Translations under genes and position numbers: made by a program
In this document: positions 37,855 through 46,614 of the stretch, in pieces
Layout of the letters: every line of letters starts with the position of its first letter
Numbering within the stretch: the first letter of the stretch is position 1
Notes under the pieces: model-generated
Seen by the model: the letters and a program-made list of their open reading frames with translations, nothing else
What the model was told of the DNA's origin: nothing
Databases searched by the model: none
Assembly: GCF_000690905.1 (NCBI RefSeq)
Contig: NZ_JMCL01000030.1
Location: 62,001 to 126,000 of the forward strand
Direction: 5' to 3'
Length of the DNA: 64,000 nucleotides
Source: Pseudomonas sp. Ant30-3
GTDB taxonomy: Bacteria > Pseudomonadota > Gammaproteobacteria > Pseudomonadales > Pseudomonadaceae

Positions 37855-38475
37855 TTGCAGCCGCTTGACCTAAATCCATCCTGCATCATTTGTGAACACT
37901 GCGATTCGCTTTACGAAGCCTGTCCGTTGCAGGCGGGACAATCCGCTTGTTGTTTGCGTTGCGGTGCGGTGCTCGATCGCAGCCACCGCTTGAGCATCGA
38001 ACAGTTACTGGCCCTCACGGTGGCCGCAGCCATTATGTTTGTCTTCGCCAACGTCTTTCCGGTGATCAGCATCAGTCTGCAAGGCCTGACAAACGAAGTG
38101 ACCCTATGGGGCTCGGTGGAGGCGCTGGCACAAGGTCGCATTACCTTGATCGCGCTGGTGATCGGTCTTTCAATTATCCTCGCACCAGCCCTGCAGATTG
38201 CATTGTTGTTCTGGGTACTTGTCCATGCAAATCGCGGCAAAATAGCCCCGGGCTTCAGAGCGTGTATGCGTGCTCTGGAACACTTGCGTCCTTGGAGCAT
38301 GCTGGAAGTCTGCCTGCTGGGTATTCTGGTGGCGATTGTCAAACTGGCAGGCATGCTCGATGTGCACGTCGGCGTGGGGCTTTGGGCCATGGTGATGTTG
38401 ATGGTGTTGATCCTGCTGATCGCCGGCAAGGATATTCGACGCTTGTGGGAAGAGCTTGGAGTGGGGCGTCCATGA
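37855..38475 (+). CDS. pqiA: PqiA-type intermembrane transport protein, first copy
   Basis: About 206 residues. An N-terminal zinc-ribbon pair (CIICEHC and CCLRC) is followed by four hydrophobic segments. It is one half of the PqiA/YebS fold, which in enterobacteria is a single tandem protein; here it is split into two genes. The start is uncertain: TTG 37855 is the first start codon after an in-frame stop and has no strong ribosome site. It ends in a 4-base ATGA overlap with the second copy. The pqi operon maintains the outer membrane by lipid transport. Confidence 0.85.
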   Translation: MQPLDLNPSCIICEHCDSLYEACPLQAGQSACCLRCGAVLDRSHRLSIEQLLALTVAAAIMFVFANVFPVISISLQGLTNEVTLWGSVEALAQGRITLIALVIGLSIILAPALQIALLFWVLVHANRGKIAPGFRACMRALEHLRPWSMLEVCLLGILVAIVKLAGMLDVHVGVGLWAMVMLMVLILLIAGKDIRRLWEELGVGRP

Positions 38476-39089
38476 GCAATATTCCCTACGCTCGGGACCG
38501 GAATATCTGGCTGTGCCATGTGTGCAGCAATGTCTGCGCGGGTGGAGTCCACCAGTGCCCTCGCTGCGAGTCGCCGGTGCATGTTCGCAAACCCAACAGC
38601 CTGGTTCGTACTTGGGCTTTTCTGATTGCAGGGCTGATTCTCTATATACCGGCCAACGTCCTGCCGGTCATGTTCACCACGATGCTCGGTAATGGCAGCG
38701 AAAGTACCATCATGAATGGGGTGATTGAGTTCGCCAAAGGTGGCTCGTGGGATATCGCAATCTTGATCTTCGTTGCCAGTGTGGTGGTGCCCTGCATCAA
38801 GTTCCTGGTGCTCACTTTGTTGTTGGTCACTTGTCAGCGCAGAAGCCAGTGGGCCCAGCGCGAGCGTGCGCGGCTGTATCGTTTTATCGAGCTGATCGGC
38901 TACTGGTCGATGCTCGACGTTTTAGTGGTCGCTCTGGTGGCCGCTCTGGTTCAGTTTCAAGGGCTCAGCACGATTGAGCCCCGACTGGGCATCCTTTTCT
39001 TTGGTTTGGTGGTGGTCATGACCATGTTCGCTGCCATGAGTTTTGATCCCCGGCTTATCTGGGATTTAGAGGTTGAAGATGTCCGATAA
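38472..39089 (+). CDS. pqiA: PqiA-type intermembrane transport protein, second copy
   Basis: 205 residues from ATG 38472. It has zinc-ribbon cysteines (LCHVCSNVC and CPRCESP) then four membrane helices, with IELIGYWSMLDVLVVALVAAL typical of the family. Longer in-frame upstream codons are the out-of-frame reading of the first copy. It overlaps the start of pqiB by 11 bases, so it is translationally coupled. Confidence 0.87.
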   Translation: MSNIPYARDRNIWLCHVCSNVCAGGVHQCPRCESPVHVRKPNSLVRTWAFLIAGLILYIPANVLPVMFTTMLGNGSESTIMNGVIEFAKGGSWDIAILIFVASVVVPCIKFLVLTLLLVTCQRRSQWAQRERARLYRFIELIGYWSMLDVLVVALVAALVQFQGLSTIEPRLGILFFGLVVVMTMFAAMSFDPRLIWDLEVEDVR

Positions 39090-40755
39090 TCCCCTTACTC
39101 CTTCACAATCGGTGAAGCCCGAGATCAAAGCCCGTAAGGCAAGAATTTCATTGGTGTGGCTAGTGCCCATCGTCGCTGCTTTGATCGGGCTGTCGATGGT
39201 CGTTCACGACCTTCTTAATGTTGGGCCAAAGGTAACCGTCAGCTTCCTCACCGCCGAAGGTTTGGAGGTCAACAAAACTCAGGTCAAGTACAAGAACGTG
39301 GTGATCGGCATGGTCACAGACATTGCGTTGAGCGAGGACCGCACCCATGTTCTGGCCACTATAGAATTGAACAAAACGGCGACGCTGTTTACCCACGCCG
39401 AGACCCAGTATTGGGTGGTTCGTCCGCGCATTGGCGCTCAAGGCGTTTCCGGCGTCGATACATTACTGTCGGGTGCGTTCATCAATGCTGACCCCGGAAA
39501 GTCGGAAAAAATCGAGAAGAACTTCACTGGCCTGGAAACCCCGCCTTCGGTCACCTTCGGTGAAAAGGGCAAGCGGTTCATGCTGCATACAGCGGATTTG
39601 GGTTCGTTGGACATAGGGTCACCGGTGTACTTTCGTCGGATTCGGGTCGGTCAAGTGGTGGCATACGAGTTGGCGAAAGACGGAAAAGGCGTCGACATCG
39701 AGATTTTTATCAACTCACCGAATGATCAATACGTGCTGACCGATTCGCGCTTCTGGAATGCCAGTGGCGTGGACGTGACCGTAGGGGCCGAAGGCCTGAA
39801 AGTCGCGACACAATCCCTGGCCTCGATCATCTCCGGAGGCATCGCTTTCCGTGAACCCGCATACAGTCCCGGCGCCAAGCCAGCCGAGGCCAATGCCAAG
39901 TTCAAGATTTTCGAAGACCAGACCACCGCATTGGCACCACCTGACGGCGAGCCGCGTTACATTCGTATGCGTTTCCAGCAGTCGCTCAGAGGCCTGGCGG
40001 TCAATGCGCCCATCGACTTCCTTGGGGTAAATATCGGCCGCGTCGTCTCGGTCGATCTGGAGTATGACCCCAAGACCCAGACGTTCCCTGGAGTCGTCGG
40101 TGCTGTCATCTATCCGCAGCGCTTGGGCGCAGCCCACGACATGTTGCAGGGATTGGCGGGCGAGGGCGACATCGAGGAGCAGAGCGCACGGGTCCTTGAC
40201 GGATTGGTTCGTCACGGCCTTCGGGCTCAGGCTCGCACTGGCAATCTTCTGACCGGTCAACTGTATATCGCGATGGATTTTGATTCGAAGGCGCCCAAAG
40301 TGGCATTTGACGCGACCGCGCGTCCGTTGGAAATTCCGACTGTGCCAGGCAGCTTCGACAAATTGCAGGAGCAGTTGCAGGGCTTCGTCGATAAGCTGAG
40401 CAAACTGCCGATCGACGCGCTGGTGAGTAACCTTAACGGCAGTCTGAGCGAACTGCAAAAAACCATGAAAACGGTGAACGGCGAAGTGCTACCGCAAGTG
40501 CGCGGCACGTTGCAGCAAGCGCAAAAAACCTTGGGGACGGCAAACGACACCCTGTCGGATGATTCACCGGCGCGGCAGCAGCTTGGTCAAACCATGGATG
40601 AAGTTCAGCGCACGGCCCGCTCGGTTCGTGTACTCACCGATTTCCTGAGCCGCCACCCTGAATCGTTGATCCGTGGCCGCACCGGCGACGCAGCATCGGG
40701 TTCCTACAAAGGCTCGTCCTCATCCCGTGAAATTGACTTGGAGCCTGCGCAATGA
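39079..40755 (+). CDS. pqiB: PqiB-type MCE-domain protein
   Basis: 558 residues from ATG 39079 behind GAGG. One N-terminal membrane helix (SLVWLVPIVAALIGLSMVV), then three MCE/MlaD domains (VTVSFLTAEGLEVNKTQVKYKNVVIG; FMLHTADLGSLDIGSPVYFRRIRVG; IRMRFQQSLRGLAVNAPIDFLGVNIG). A long helical C terminus can form the needle that spans the periplasm in PqiB. Operates with PqiA and PqiC. Complete. Confidence 0.92.
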   Translation: MSDNPLTPSQSVKPEIKARKARISLVWLVPIVAALIGLSMVVHDLLNVGPKVTVSFLTAEGLEVNKTQVKYKNVVIGMVTDIALSEDRTHVLATIELNKTATLFTHAETQYWVVRPRIGAQGVSGVDTLLSGAFINADPGKSEKIEKNFTGLETPPSVTFGEKGKRFMLHTADLGSLDIGSPVYFRRIRVGQVVAYELAKDGKGVDIEIFINSPNDQYVLTDSRFWNASGVDVTVGAEGLKVATQSLASIISGGIAFREPAYSPGAKPAEANAKFKIFEDQTTALAPPDGEPRYIRMRFQQSLRGLAVNAPIDFLGVNIGRVVSVDLEYDPKTQTFPGVVGAVIYPQRLGAAHDMLQGLAGEGDIEEQSARVLDGLVRHGLRAQARTGNLLTGQLYIAMDFDSKAPKVAFDATARPLEIPTVPGSFDKLQEQLQGFVDKLSKLPIDALVSNLNGSLSELQKTMKTVNGEVLPQVRGTLQQAQKTLGTANDTLSDDSPARQQLGQTMDEVQRTARSVRVLTDFLSRHPESLIRGRTGDAASGSYKGSSSSREIDLEPAQ

Positions 40756-41372
40756 ACGTTCGCGCCCACATTGTTCTGCTTGCAGCAGCGCTGAGCCTAG
40801 GTGCCTGCTCTTCGCAATCGACGCATTACTACACGCTGATTGCACCCCAGGACGCAGCGTCGGCAGCCGTTGCACAACCGTTGTTTCAATTCAACATGCT
40901 GCCCGTGTCGATACCGGTGCAAGTTGATCAGCCGCAAGTCGTGTTGCGCGACGGCGACGGCAGCCTCGCCATTCTTGAGAGCGAACTCTGGGGCGGGCCT
41001 TTGGGTGATGAGTTTCATGATGCGTTGACCGGTCAGTTGGAGCGGCGCTTCGGTGTTCGGGATCTGGCGGGATTGCCCCGACAGAGCGATCAGCCTGTAC
41101 TGTCAGTGCGCACTGACGTACGCCGGTTTGAATCAGTTTTGAATCAGTACGCGTTAATCGATGTGGTGTGGAACCTGAGTCTGAGCAGCCGCGACAACAA
41201 ACGTCGGAACTTAACCTGCAGCAGCGTGATCCGAGAGCCGGCGGGTGCTGGAGTGAAGAACCTGGTGCTAGCCCATCAGCGTGCGGTTGCGAACTTGGCG
41301 GATGCCATTGCCAAAACGGCTGACGACTGGACGCGAGAGCCAGTTTCTCGGTGCTGGAGTGGCGCGCAGTAG
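40752..41372 (+). CDS. pqiC: PqiC-type outer-membrane lipoprotein
   Basis: 206 residues with lipobox LGAC and the ABC-type transport auxiliary fold (THYYTLIAP, VSIPVQVDQPQVVLRDG, LESELWGGPLGDEFHDALTGQLERRFG). ATGA overlap with pqiB. It anchors the PqiB needle at the outer membrane. Last gene of the operon. Confidence 0.9.
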   Translation: MNVRAHIVLLAAALSLGACSSQSTHYYTLIAPQDAASAAVAQPLFQFNMLPVSIPVQVDQPQVVLRDGDGSLAILESELWGGPLGDEFHDALTGQLERRFGVRDLAGLPRQSDQPVLSVRTDVRRFESVLNQYALIDVVWNLSLSSRDNKRRNLTCSSVIREPAGAGVKNLVLAHQRAVANLADAIAKTADDWTREPVSRCWSGAQ

Positions 41373-41502
41373 CCGAGCAGGGCGGTCGACAGGTTGACCA
41401 TCAGACAGGCGCTGTCAGCGAGACGCCTTCGGTGGGGGGGTAAGCCCGGGGACCCCTGGCTGTTGCCCAGGTTGGCGCGGATCAGTGCATTGCCTAACCC
41501 GC

Positions 41503-41522
41503 ACTAGACGATTTAGTCTAGT
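41503..41522 (+). promoter_or_regulatory. Candidate TetR operator, 7-bp inverted repeat
   Basis: ACTAGAC and GTCTAGT flank a 6-base centre, 64 bases upstream of the TetR start at 41586. Its symmetry and place suit auto-regulation by that repressor. Confidence 0.6.
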
Positions 41523-41585
41523 GTTTGTTCGATTGTCGAGATATAAATGGCTCATAACGGACGATCGAATGCGTACTGCCTCCCC

Positions 41586-42242
41586 ATGACCGACAAGAAA
41601 AAGCCCACCTCTTCCCGTTCTCCCCAGCAAACCCGCGGTCACGAACGAGTTGCTGCCATACTGGACGCTTGTGCCCGCTTGATTGTGATCGAAGGGGTTG
41701 CTCAGCTGACTATGCACGGTCTGGCCCGAGAGGGTGGTACATCGATTGGCTCGCTTTATCATTTCTTTCCTGACAAGCAGAGTGTTCTGGAGGCCTTGGG
41801 TGATCGCCACATAAAGGCGTTGGTGGTCATTATGCAAGAGATGATGGCCATTGATGAAAGTGTCTGGATCGAGGAGAGCGCAGGGGACGTCATCGCCCGA
41901 CTGATCCTTCCTATCTTGCAATATATCGAGGAGCACCGGGATCTGGTTTCAATGATTTATCCGCTCGATGGAACCTATCGTTTGAGTAGCCCGGATTTGC
42001 GCCGGCGAATCGAAGACACCTACGCGCGGATGCTGGAATTACGCTTGCCGACTGCCACTGCTGATGCACGCCAGGTTTATGTCTTGGCATTGGTAGAGCT
42101 ACCTATGGGCGCATTTCAGGTCGCACAAAAAAGTAGCGCCTTGTCCAGACGGCTATTGATTGAGGAGCTTCCGAGAGCCTTGATTGCTTACCTGGAGGCC
42201 TTGGAGCGAATACATGGGTTACCCAGTGGCCTGAGCGGTTAA
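41586..42242 (+). CDS. TetR-family transcriptional regulator
   Basis: 218 residues from ATG 41586 (MTDKKKPTSS); an ATG at 41547 is upstream in frame but lacks a ribosome site. Helix-turn-helix: QLTMHGLAREGGTSIGSLYHFFPDKQSVLEAL. The ligand domain is helical and unremarkable. No adjacent target gene survives: IS630 and MFS fragments follow. The MFS fragment may be part of its former target (inference). Confidence 0.83.
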   Translation: MTDKKKPTSSRSPQQTRGHERVAAILDACARLIVIEGVAQLTMHGLAREGGTSIGSLYHFFPDKQSVLEALGDRHIKALVVIMQEMMAIDESVWIEESAGDVIARLILPILQYIEEHRDLVSMIYPLDGTYRLSSPDLRRRIEDTYARMLELRLPTATADARQVYVLALVELPMGAFQVAQKSSALSRRLLIEELPRALIAYLEALERIHGLPSGLSG

Positions 42243-42335
42243 TCCATTAATTTATTTTTTATCACGCGCAGCTTCCCCTATGTACCGAGCTAATGATGGC
42301 CACATCCGTTTTATTCCACTTGAACGGCTTGGCTG

Positions 42336-42674
42336 AGTGCTCATAATTACGCCACGCATAAACATCCAGAGGTCAAGGAATGGCTCAAGCGACATTCGCG
42401 ATTTCACATGCACTTCACCCCGACATCAAGCTCCTGGATGAACATGGTTGAACGCTTCTTCCGAGACATGACCGTTTTCTTACGTGATGGCAGCTTCAGT
42501 GCGACACGCGAATTGGCCAGTTCCATTACCACGTTTTTAGCGTTACACAATGCTCAGCCAAACCTTTACGTCTGGAATGCAAAAGGTGAAGACATCTTGC
42601 GCAAGATCCCGCGTGCACGAGAGGCGATGACATCACAGTCCAAAGAGAATGTTTTTTCTGAGACAGCACACTAG
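42336..42674 (+). pseudogene. IS630-type transposase, 3' fragment
   Basis: The frame opens near 42336 with the DDE-domain sequence NYATHKHPEVKEWLKRH and continues HFTPTSSSWMNMVERFF, the catalytic Asp and Glu regions of IS630-family transposases. About two thirds of the protein upstream is missing. Confidence 0.78.
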
Positions 42675-43027
42675 CAGCACCAGTAGCGCAGGAGAGAACG
42701 CGCCGACGCCGAGGCGATCCAGCAACAAGCCGTCGATGATGCCGCCACCTGCGATCACCATGTTCCAGGCCGTAAGCAGCATGGACTGCGCGACATCCGC
42801 AGCTTCCCCGGCTGTTTGGGCAATTGCAGTCTGGAACAGGGTCGCGGTACCACCGAAGGCAAGGCCCCAAACCCGATCGCCGTATAGACGGCGACAGGTT
42901 CATTGCTCATCACGCCCAGCACCAGTGCCGCGAATCCGAACAAGGCCGTGCTGGCAAGGGTCAGCGCACGCAGGTGACGGTCGATCAGTGCTCGAATGTC
43001 GCCCAGCAGCGGCGGTAAGCGGGGCAA
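42665..43027 (-). pseudogene. MFS transporter fragment
   Basis: The minus strand gives LASTALFGFAALVLGVMSNEPVAVYTAIGFGALP, then a frame change and FGGTATLFQTAIAQ, followed by AQSMLLTAWNMVIAGGGIIDGLLL and GVGAFSPALLVLLV. This is the C-terminal part of an AraJ-like drug/sugar efflux permease, with the N-terminal half absent and a frameshift near 42865. Confidence 0.65.
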
Positions 43028-43265
43028 CGGAGACCTTGCGTTTGCTCATGCTGTCTCCTCCACAGCATGCCGTGTACCGATGATCATCTTGCGCCGATTC
43101 GCCACCAGCTCGGCGGCCTGCCTCACTGGGGCGTCCTCGGTGTGGAAACGAGAGCCATCGCCTCCTGCCCTCAATGCGACGACAATCGGCACGCTGACTC
43201 ATTTCTACTTCGGCGCGGACGCCAATCCGGATGAACATCGGATACAAGCTATTGGAGCTTCGCAG

Positions 43266-45725
43266 TTAGCGCACGAATGTTCCCGCACGCACCAGCCGGT
43301 CGGAGGCGCTGCCGATCCAGACTGTGTACGTGCCCGACGGAATCACGAAGGCCTTGCGCGACACGTCCCACACGCTCAAGGGATGGTTGCTCGCGGCCGG
43401 GTCGATATCGATGGTGACCCGCTCGCGGCCGCCCACCGCAAGCGGCACCTTGTGGAAGCCGACAAGCCGCTTCGGCGGCTGCGGCAGCCCGGCACCTGAA
43501 GGCACCGACAGGTAGACCTGCACCACTTCGGCGCCGGCGCGGGCGCCGGTGTTGCGCACGGTGGTTTCGACGCGATAGACGTCACCCTCGCTGGCGGGCA
43601 GCTGCAGCCGCGGTTCGGCGAGCTCGAAGCGCGTGTACGACAGGCCGTGACCGAAGGCAAACGCGGGCCGCGTGTTGGTGGCGTCGTACCAGCGGTAGCC
43701 GATCTGCAGTTGCTCGCTGTACTCGACCTGGGGAATGCCCTGCGTATCCATGATGCCCGGGTACTGGCTGGCCGAGACGGTTTCCATGAAGCCCTGACCT
43801 TTGATCGGGAACGTCACCGGCAGCTTGCCCTCAGGGTTGTGCACGCCCAGCAGCAGGTCGGCGACGATGTGGCCGTCTTCCTGGCCGGGGAACCAGGTCT
43901 CTAGCATCGCGGGGCCGCGGTCACCGAGCCAGCGCGCGGGGATCGGCACGCCGGCGTTGTCCTTTAGCACCAGCGCGGTCTTGGCATGCGTCGCGCGCGC
44001 GGTGGTGGATTCGACGGCCAGCAACCGGTCGATCATCGCGATGGTCTGGCTGTTGCCGCCGGGATTGTCACCACCGACGACGGAGATCGCCTTGGGCGCT
44101 GGCGCGTACCAGTCAAGGGAGTCGCCGCGGGTGACGAGCTTCGTGCCCCTCTCGTCGCTGAAGGTGGCGCGGTCCGCGCCTTCTTCGGCCACGGTGCCGG
44201 CCATCACTACGACGGCGGCGGCGCTGGCCGCGGCCTCAAGCACCTGGTCGAAATCCACCGGTGCGCCGTCGATCGTCGCCGCCGCATTGGCGTCATCCAC
44301 TAGCGCTAGCTGCACGGTGACGGCCTTGTTGCCGACGTCTGCGAAGACATTGCGCAGGCCTTTGGCGGGGGCCACGGTATAGAAGGGTACGACGTCCGAG
44401 CTGCCGCCGCCGTCACCCATCACCTTGTCCACCATCGACCCGCCCGCGACCGCCTGCTGGGCGTAGATCTGACTTGACTTGCCGACCAGCAGCACCCGCC
44501 GCGCGTCGCGCGGCAGCGGCAGGGCACCGTTGTTCTGCAGCAGCACCGCGGTCTGTACGCCGATCTCGCGCGCCAGCCGGCCGCCGCCTTCGACATCGAG
44601 CGCCTGCTGCACGATCGGCTTGTCGAAGATGCCGAACTTGAACATCTGCACGTAACGGCGGCGCAGCGCGGTGTCGATGTCGCCCATGGCGAGCTCACCG
44701 GCATCGAGTGCCTTACGCAGGTTTTCCTCGCTGTAGAACTGCGGCAGGGGCATCTCATGGTCGAGGCCGGCACGCATGGCTTTCGCGGTGCTCTTGGCGG
44801 CGAAGAAGTCCGACTGCACGTAGCCCTGGAAGCCCCACTGCTTGCGCAGGACCTCGGTGAGCATCTCCTCGTTCTCACAGGCGAACGCACCGTTGAGCGC
44901 GTTATAGGAACACATCACCGCGCCGGTTTCACCATCCTTGACGGCCATCTCGAACGGCAGCAAGTACAGCTCGTGCAGCACCTGCGGGTCGATGCGCTCG
45001 CTCACCGACATGCGGTTCACTTCCTGCTCGTTGCCCACGTAGTGTTTGGCCACGGCGATCAGACCCTTGCCCTGCACGGCGCGCGTCTCGGCCACGGAGA
45101 TCACGCCGGCCAGGTAGGGATCCTCACCCTTGTACTCGAAATTGCGGCCGGCCAGAGGCAGGCGCGCGAGGTTCATCCCCGGCGCCTCGAACACGTGCAG
45201 CGCCAGGCGGCTGCCTTCCTCGCCGATCAGCTCGCCGAAGGCGGTGGCCACGTCGGGGTCGAACGACGCGGCGACGGCGATGGCGGACGGCACAGCCGTG
45301 GCCTTGGCGGACGACGCGTGAAAGTAGGCGGCACTGTCGGCGTACAGGCCGTTGACATACCCCATGTTGGGCGGGGTGTCGAGTCCGACGCAGTCGTTCT
45401 GGCCAATACCGACTGGGCCGTTGGTGACACGCAAGGTGGGAATGCGCAGCGCAGGGATGCCGGTCGTGTGACGCGCACCTTTGCAATGCGGCAGTTCGGG
45501 CACGATTTCGGGTAGCGCACCGGTCAGTTGCTGCGCCTTTTGCTCGAAGCTCATCGCTGCGAGTAGAAGATCGGACCGGCGTTCAGGTGCCAACGCCGTG
45601 TCCATCCATGGCGTAGCGGTTGTGTCGTCAGCGGGGACGCCGGACGCGCAGCCAGCCAGGGCGATCGCTGCGGTGAGCAGGGGAATCGTGGGGGCGAGAT
45701 TGCGCCACTGCGGGAAGAACTGCAT
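43266..45725 (-). CDS. GH3 beta-glucosidase, lipoprotein-like
   Basis: 819 residues from ATG 45725 behind CGGAG. The signal region has a lipobox-like ALAGC. The GH3 catalytic domain includes AVAKHYVGNEQEVNRM, GFQGYVQSDFFA (nucleophile Asp) and a C-terminal sandwich plus fibronectin-type III domain (VETTVRNTGARAGAEVVQVYLSVP). It hydrolyses beta-glucosides in the periplasm or at the surface. GC content and codon use look clearly higher than those of flanking genes, suggesting transfer. The open frame extends 65 codons upstream into a cytochrome c fragment; that extension is not part of the enzyme. Confidence 0.88.
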   Translation of the reverse strand: MQFFPQWRNLAPTIPLLTAAIALAGCASGVPADDTTATPWMDTALAPERRSDLLLAAMSFEQKAQQLTGALPEIVPELPHCKGARHTTGIPALRIPTLRVTNGPVGIGQNDCVGLDTPPNMGYVNGLYADSAAYFHASSAKATAVPSAIAVAASFDPDVATAFGELIGEEGSRLALHVFEAPGMNLARLPLAGRNFEYKGEDPYLAGVISVAETRAVQGKGLIAVAKHYVGNEQEVNRMSVSERIDPQVLHELYLLPFEMAVKDGETGAVMCSYNALNGAFACENEEMLTEVLRKQWGFQGYVQSDFFAAKSTAKAMRAGLDHEMPLPQFYSEENLRKALDAGELAMGDIDTALRRRYVQMFKFGIFDKPIVQQALDVEGGGRLAREIGVQTAVLLQNNGALPLPRDARRVLLVGKSSQIYAQQAVAGGSMVDKVMGDGGGSSDVVPFYTVAPAKGLRNVFADVGNKAVTVQLALVDDANAAATIDGAPVDFDQVLEAAASAAAVVVMAGTVAEEGADRATFSDERGTKLVTRGDSLDWYAPAPKAISVVGGDNPGGNSQTIAMIDRLLAVESTTARATHAKTALVLKDNAGVPIPARWLGDRGPAMLETWFPGQEDGHIVADLLLGVHNPEGKLPVTFPIKGQGFMETVSASQYPGIMDTQGIPQVEYSEQLQIGYRWYDATNTRPAFAFGHGLSYTRFELAEPRLQLPASEGDVYRVETTVRNTGARAGAEVVQVYLSVPSGAGLPQPPKRLVGFHKVPLAVGGRERVTIDIDPAASNHPLSVWDVSRKAFVIPSGTYTVWIGSASDRLVRAGTFVR

Positions 45726-45794
45726 GAAAGACTCCGTTTGAGGAACTGCGGTTGATTCACTATAACTTTTCGACCGCACGGGCGGTGATGAGCG

Positions 45795-45977
45795 AGGGTG
45801 TAGGTTGGTACCGTCCGCACGCTTACCGTGGCGCATAGCATGGCTGAATTGCTCCAGTGTGTAGTTGCCGATGCCCTGCGTTTTCGATGGTGTGATGTTG
45901 GTCGAATAAATCGCGCCCAACGGGCTAGCAATGACCAGGTCACCAGCTGTGGCTAGGTAACGGCCACGCTCGACATC
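45795..45977 (-). pseudogene. Cytochrome c subunit fragment lacking its heme motif
   Basis: Minus strand: DVERGRYLATAGD joined directly to LVIASPLGAIYSTNITPSKT and then YTLEQFSHAMRHGKRADGTNLHP. This is the N-terminal heme domain of alcohol/gluconate-dehydrogenase cytochrome subunits, but the CxxCH stretch that normally lies between GD and the IASPLG segment has been deleted. Similarity ends at 45795, where it runs into the beta-glucosidase leader. Confidence 0.65.
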
Positions 45978-46217
45978 CGACGAGGTGTTGGTTGTAGCGG
46001 GGACTGCACCGCCAGCCGCAATCCCATAGCCTTCAGGATGGCCGACAGGTTGCTGAGTGCAGAATTCCCTTTCGACGAGAGCGTGCGATAAAGCTATGTC
46101 GGATTAAAGTGGGCATGCTCGGCTACCGTTTGCACCCCGCCATAGGTGTGCGCCATTGGCACAGCACGATCAGAAACTCGGCTTGATCGCATTGTCATAA
46201 GGTCTATTTTTCATCAT
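45953..46217 (-). pseudogene. Antitoxin (probable addiction module antidote, HigA-type) remnant
   Basis: An ATG at 46217 behind CGGAGG begins MMKNRPYDNAIKPSF, then a stop. After a gap GVQTVAEHAHFNPT, an in-frame TAG, and LYRTLSSKGNSALSNLSAIL with KAMGLRLAVQ follow, the helix-turn-helix core of addiction-module antidote proteins. Lesions include two stops and an internal deletion. The last codons overlap the cytochrome c fragment in another frame. Confidence 0.65.
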
Positions 46218-46227
46218 CAGTCCTCCG

Positions 46228-46510
46228 TTACCAGTCCTGCCAATATCCCGCCGCCAGAGCGATGTCCGCTCCTGCGTGCGCTTGTCGCCGCCGCACAGCA
46301 GCAACACCACACGGTGCCCCGACAAGGCGTTGTTACATCCGGTAACCCGGCCCGATGTCGATGTCGAGGCGCAGTCCCATACGCAATCGCGACAGAACCT
46401 GGGGTCACCCCACCGACACCTTGGCCGGGGTGTCGCGCAATTGCTGTAGCCAATCCAGGTACAGATCCCGATGGTCGCTAACCATCAGGTTTAGTCGAAA
46501 CCAGGTCGAT
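46228..46510 (-). pseudogene. RelE/HigB-type toxin remnant
   Basis: Minus strand: DHRDLYLDWLQQLRDTPAKVSV, then a stop; RMGLRLDIDIGPGYRM; HRVVLLLCGGDKRTQE; and ADIALAAGYWQDW to a TAA at 46228. These are ordered blocks of the RelE/ParE-like toxin (GPGYRVYF and LLCGGDK motifs) separated by stops and frameshifts. Ten bases downstream starts the antitoxin remnant, the usual toxin-antitoxin order for this family. Confidence 0.65.
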
Positions 46511-46577
46511 TATTTATCGGATATCGCTGTTGAGGCGCCTGATAACGTCAAATAAAACCCGGTGTTGAAACCAGACG

Positions 46578-46603
46578 GACGAGCCCGTTGTCTGGGGCTC
46601 GTC
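46578..46603 (-). terminator. Stem-loop after ttgI
   Basis: A perfect 9-bp stem (GACGAGCCC / GGGCTCGTC) with an 8-base loop, ~12 bases past the ttgI stop on the minus strand. A T-rich stretch follows only loosely, so it is a probable rather than certain factor-independent terminator. Confidence 0.65.
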
Positions 46604-46614
46604 ACTTTCAACGT

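Noticed and set aside
37649..37879. Minus-strand 76-codon frame before pqiA
   Set aside because: Overlaps the pqiA start, no recognisable motif or ribosome site.
44757..45515. A 252-codon plus-strand frame opposite the GH3 gene
   Set aside because: Antisense of GC-rich coding DNA with Ala/Gly/Arg-rich composition and no family features.
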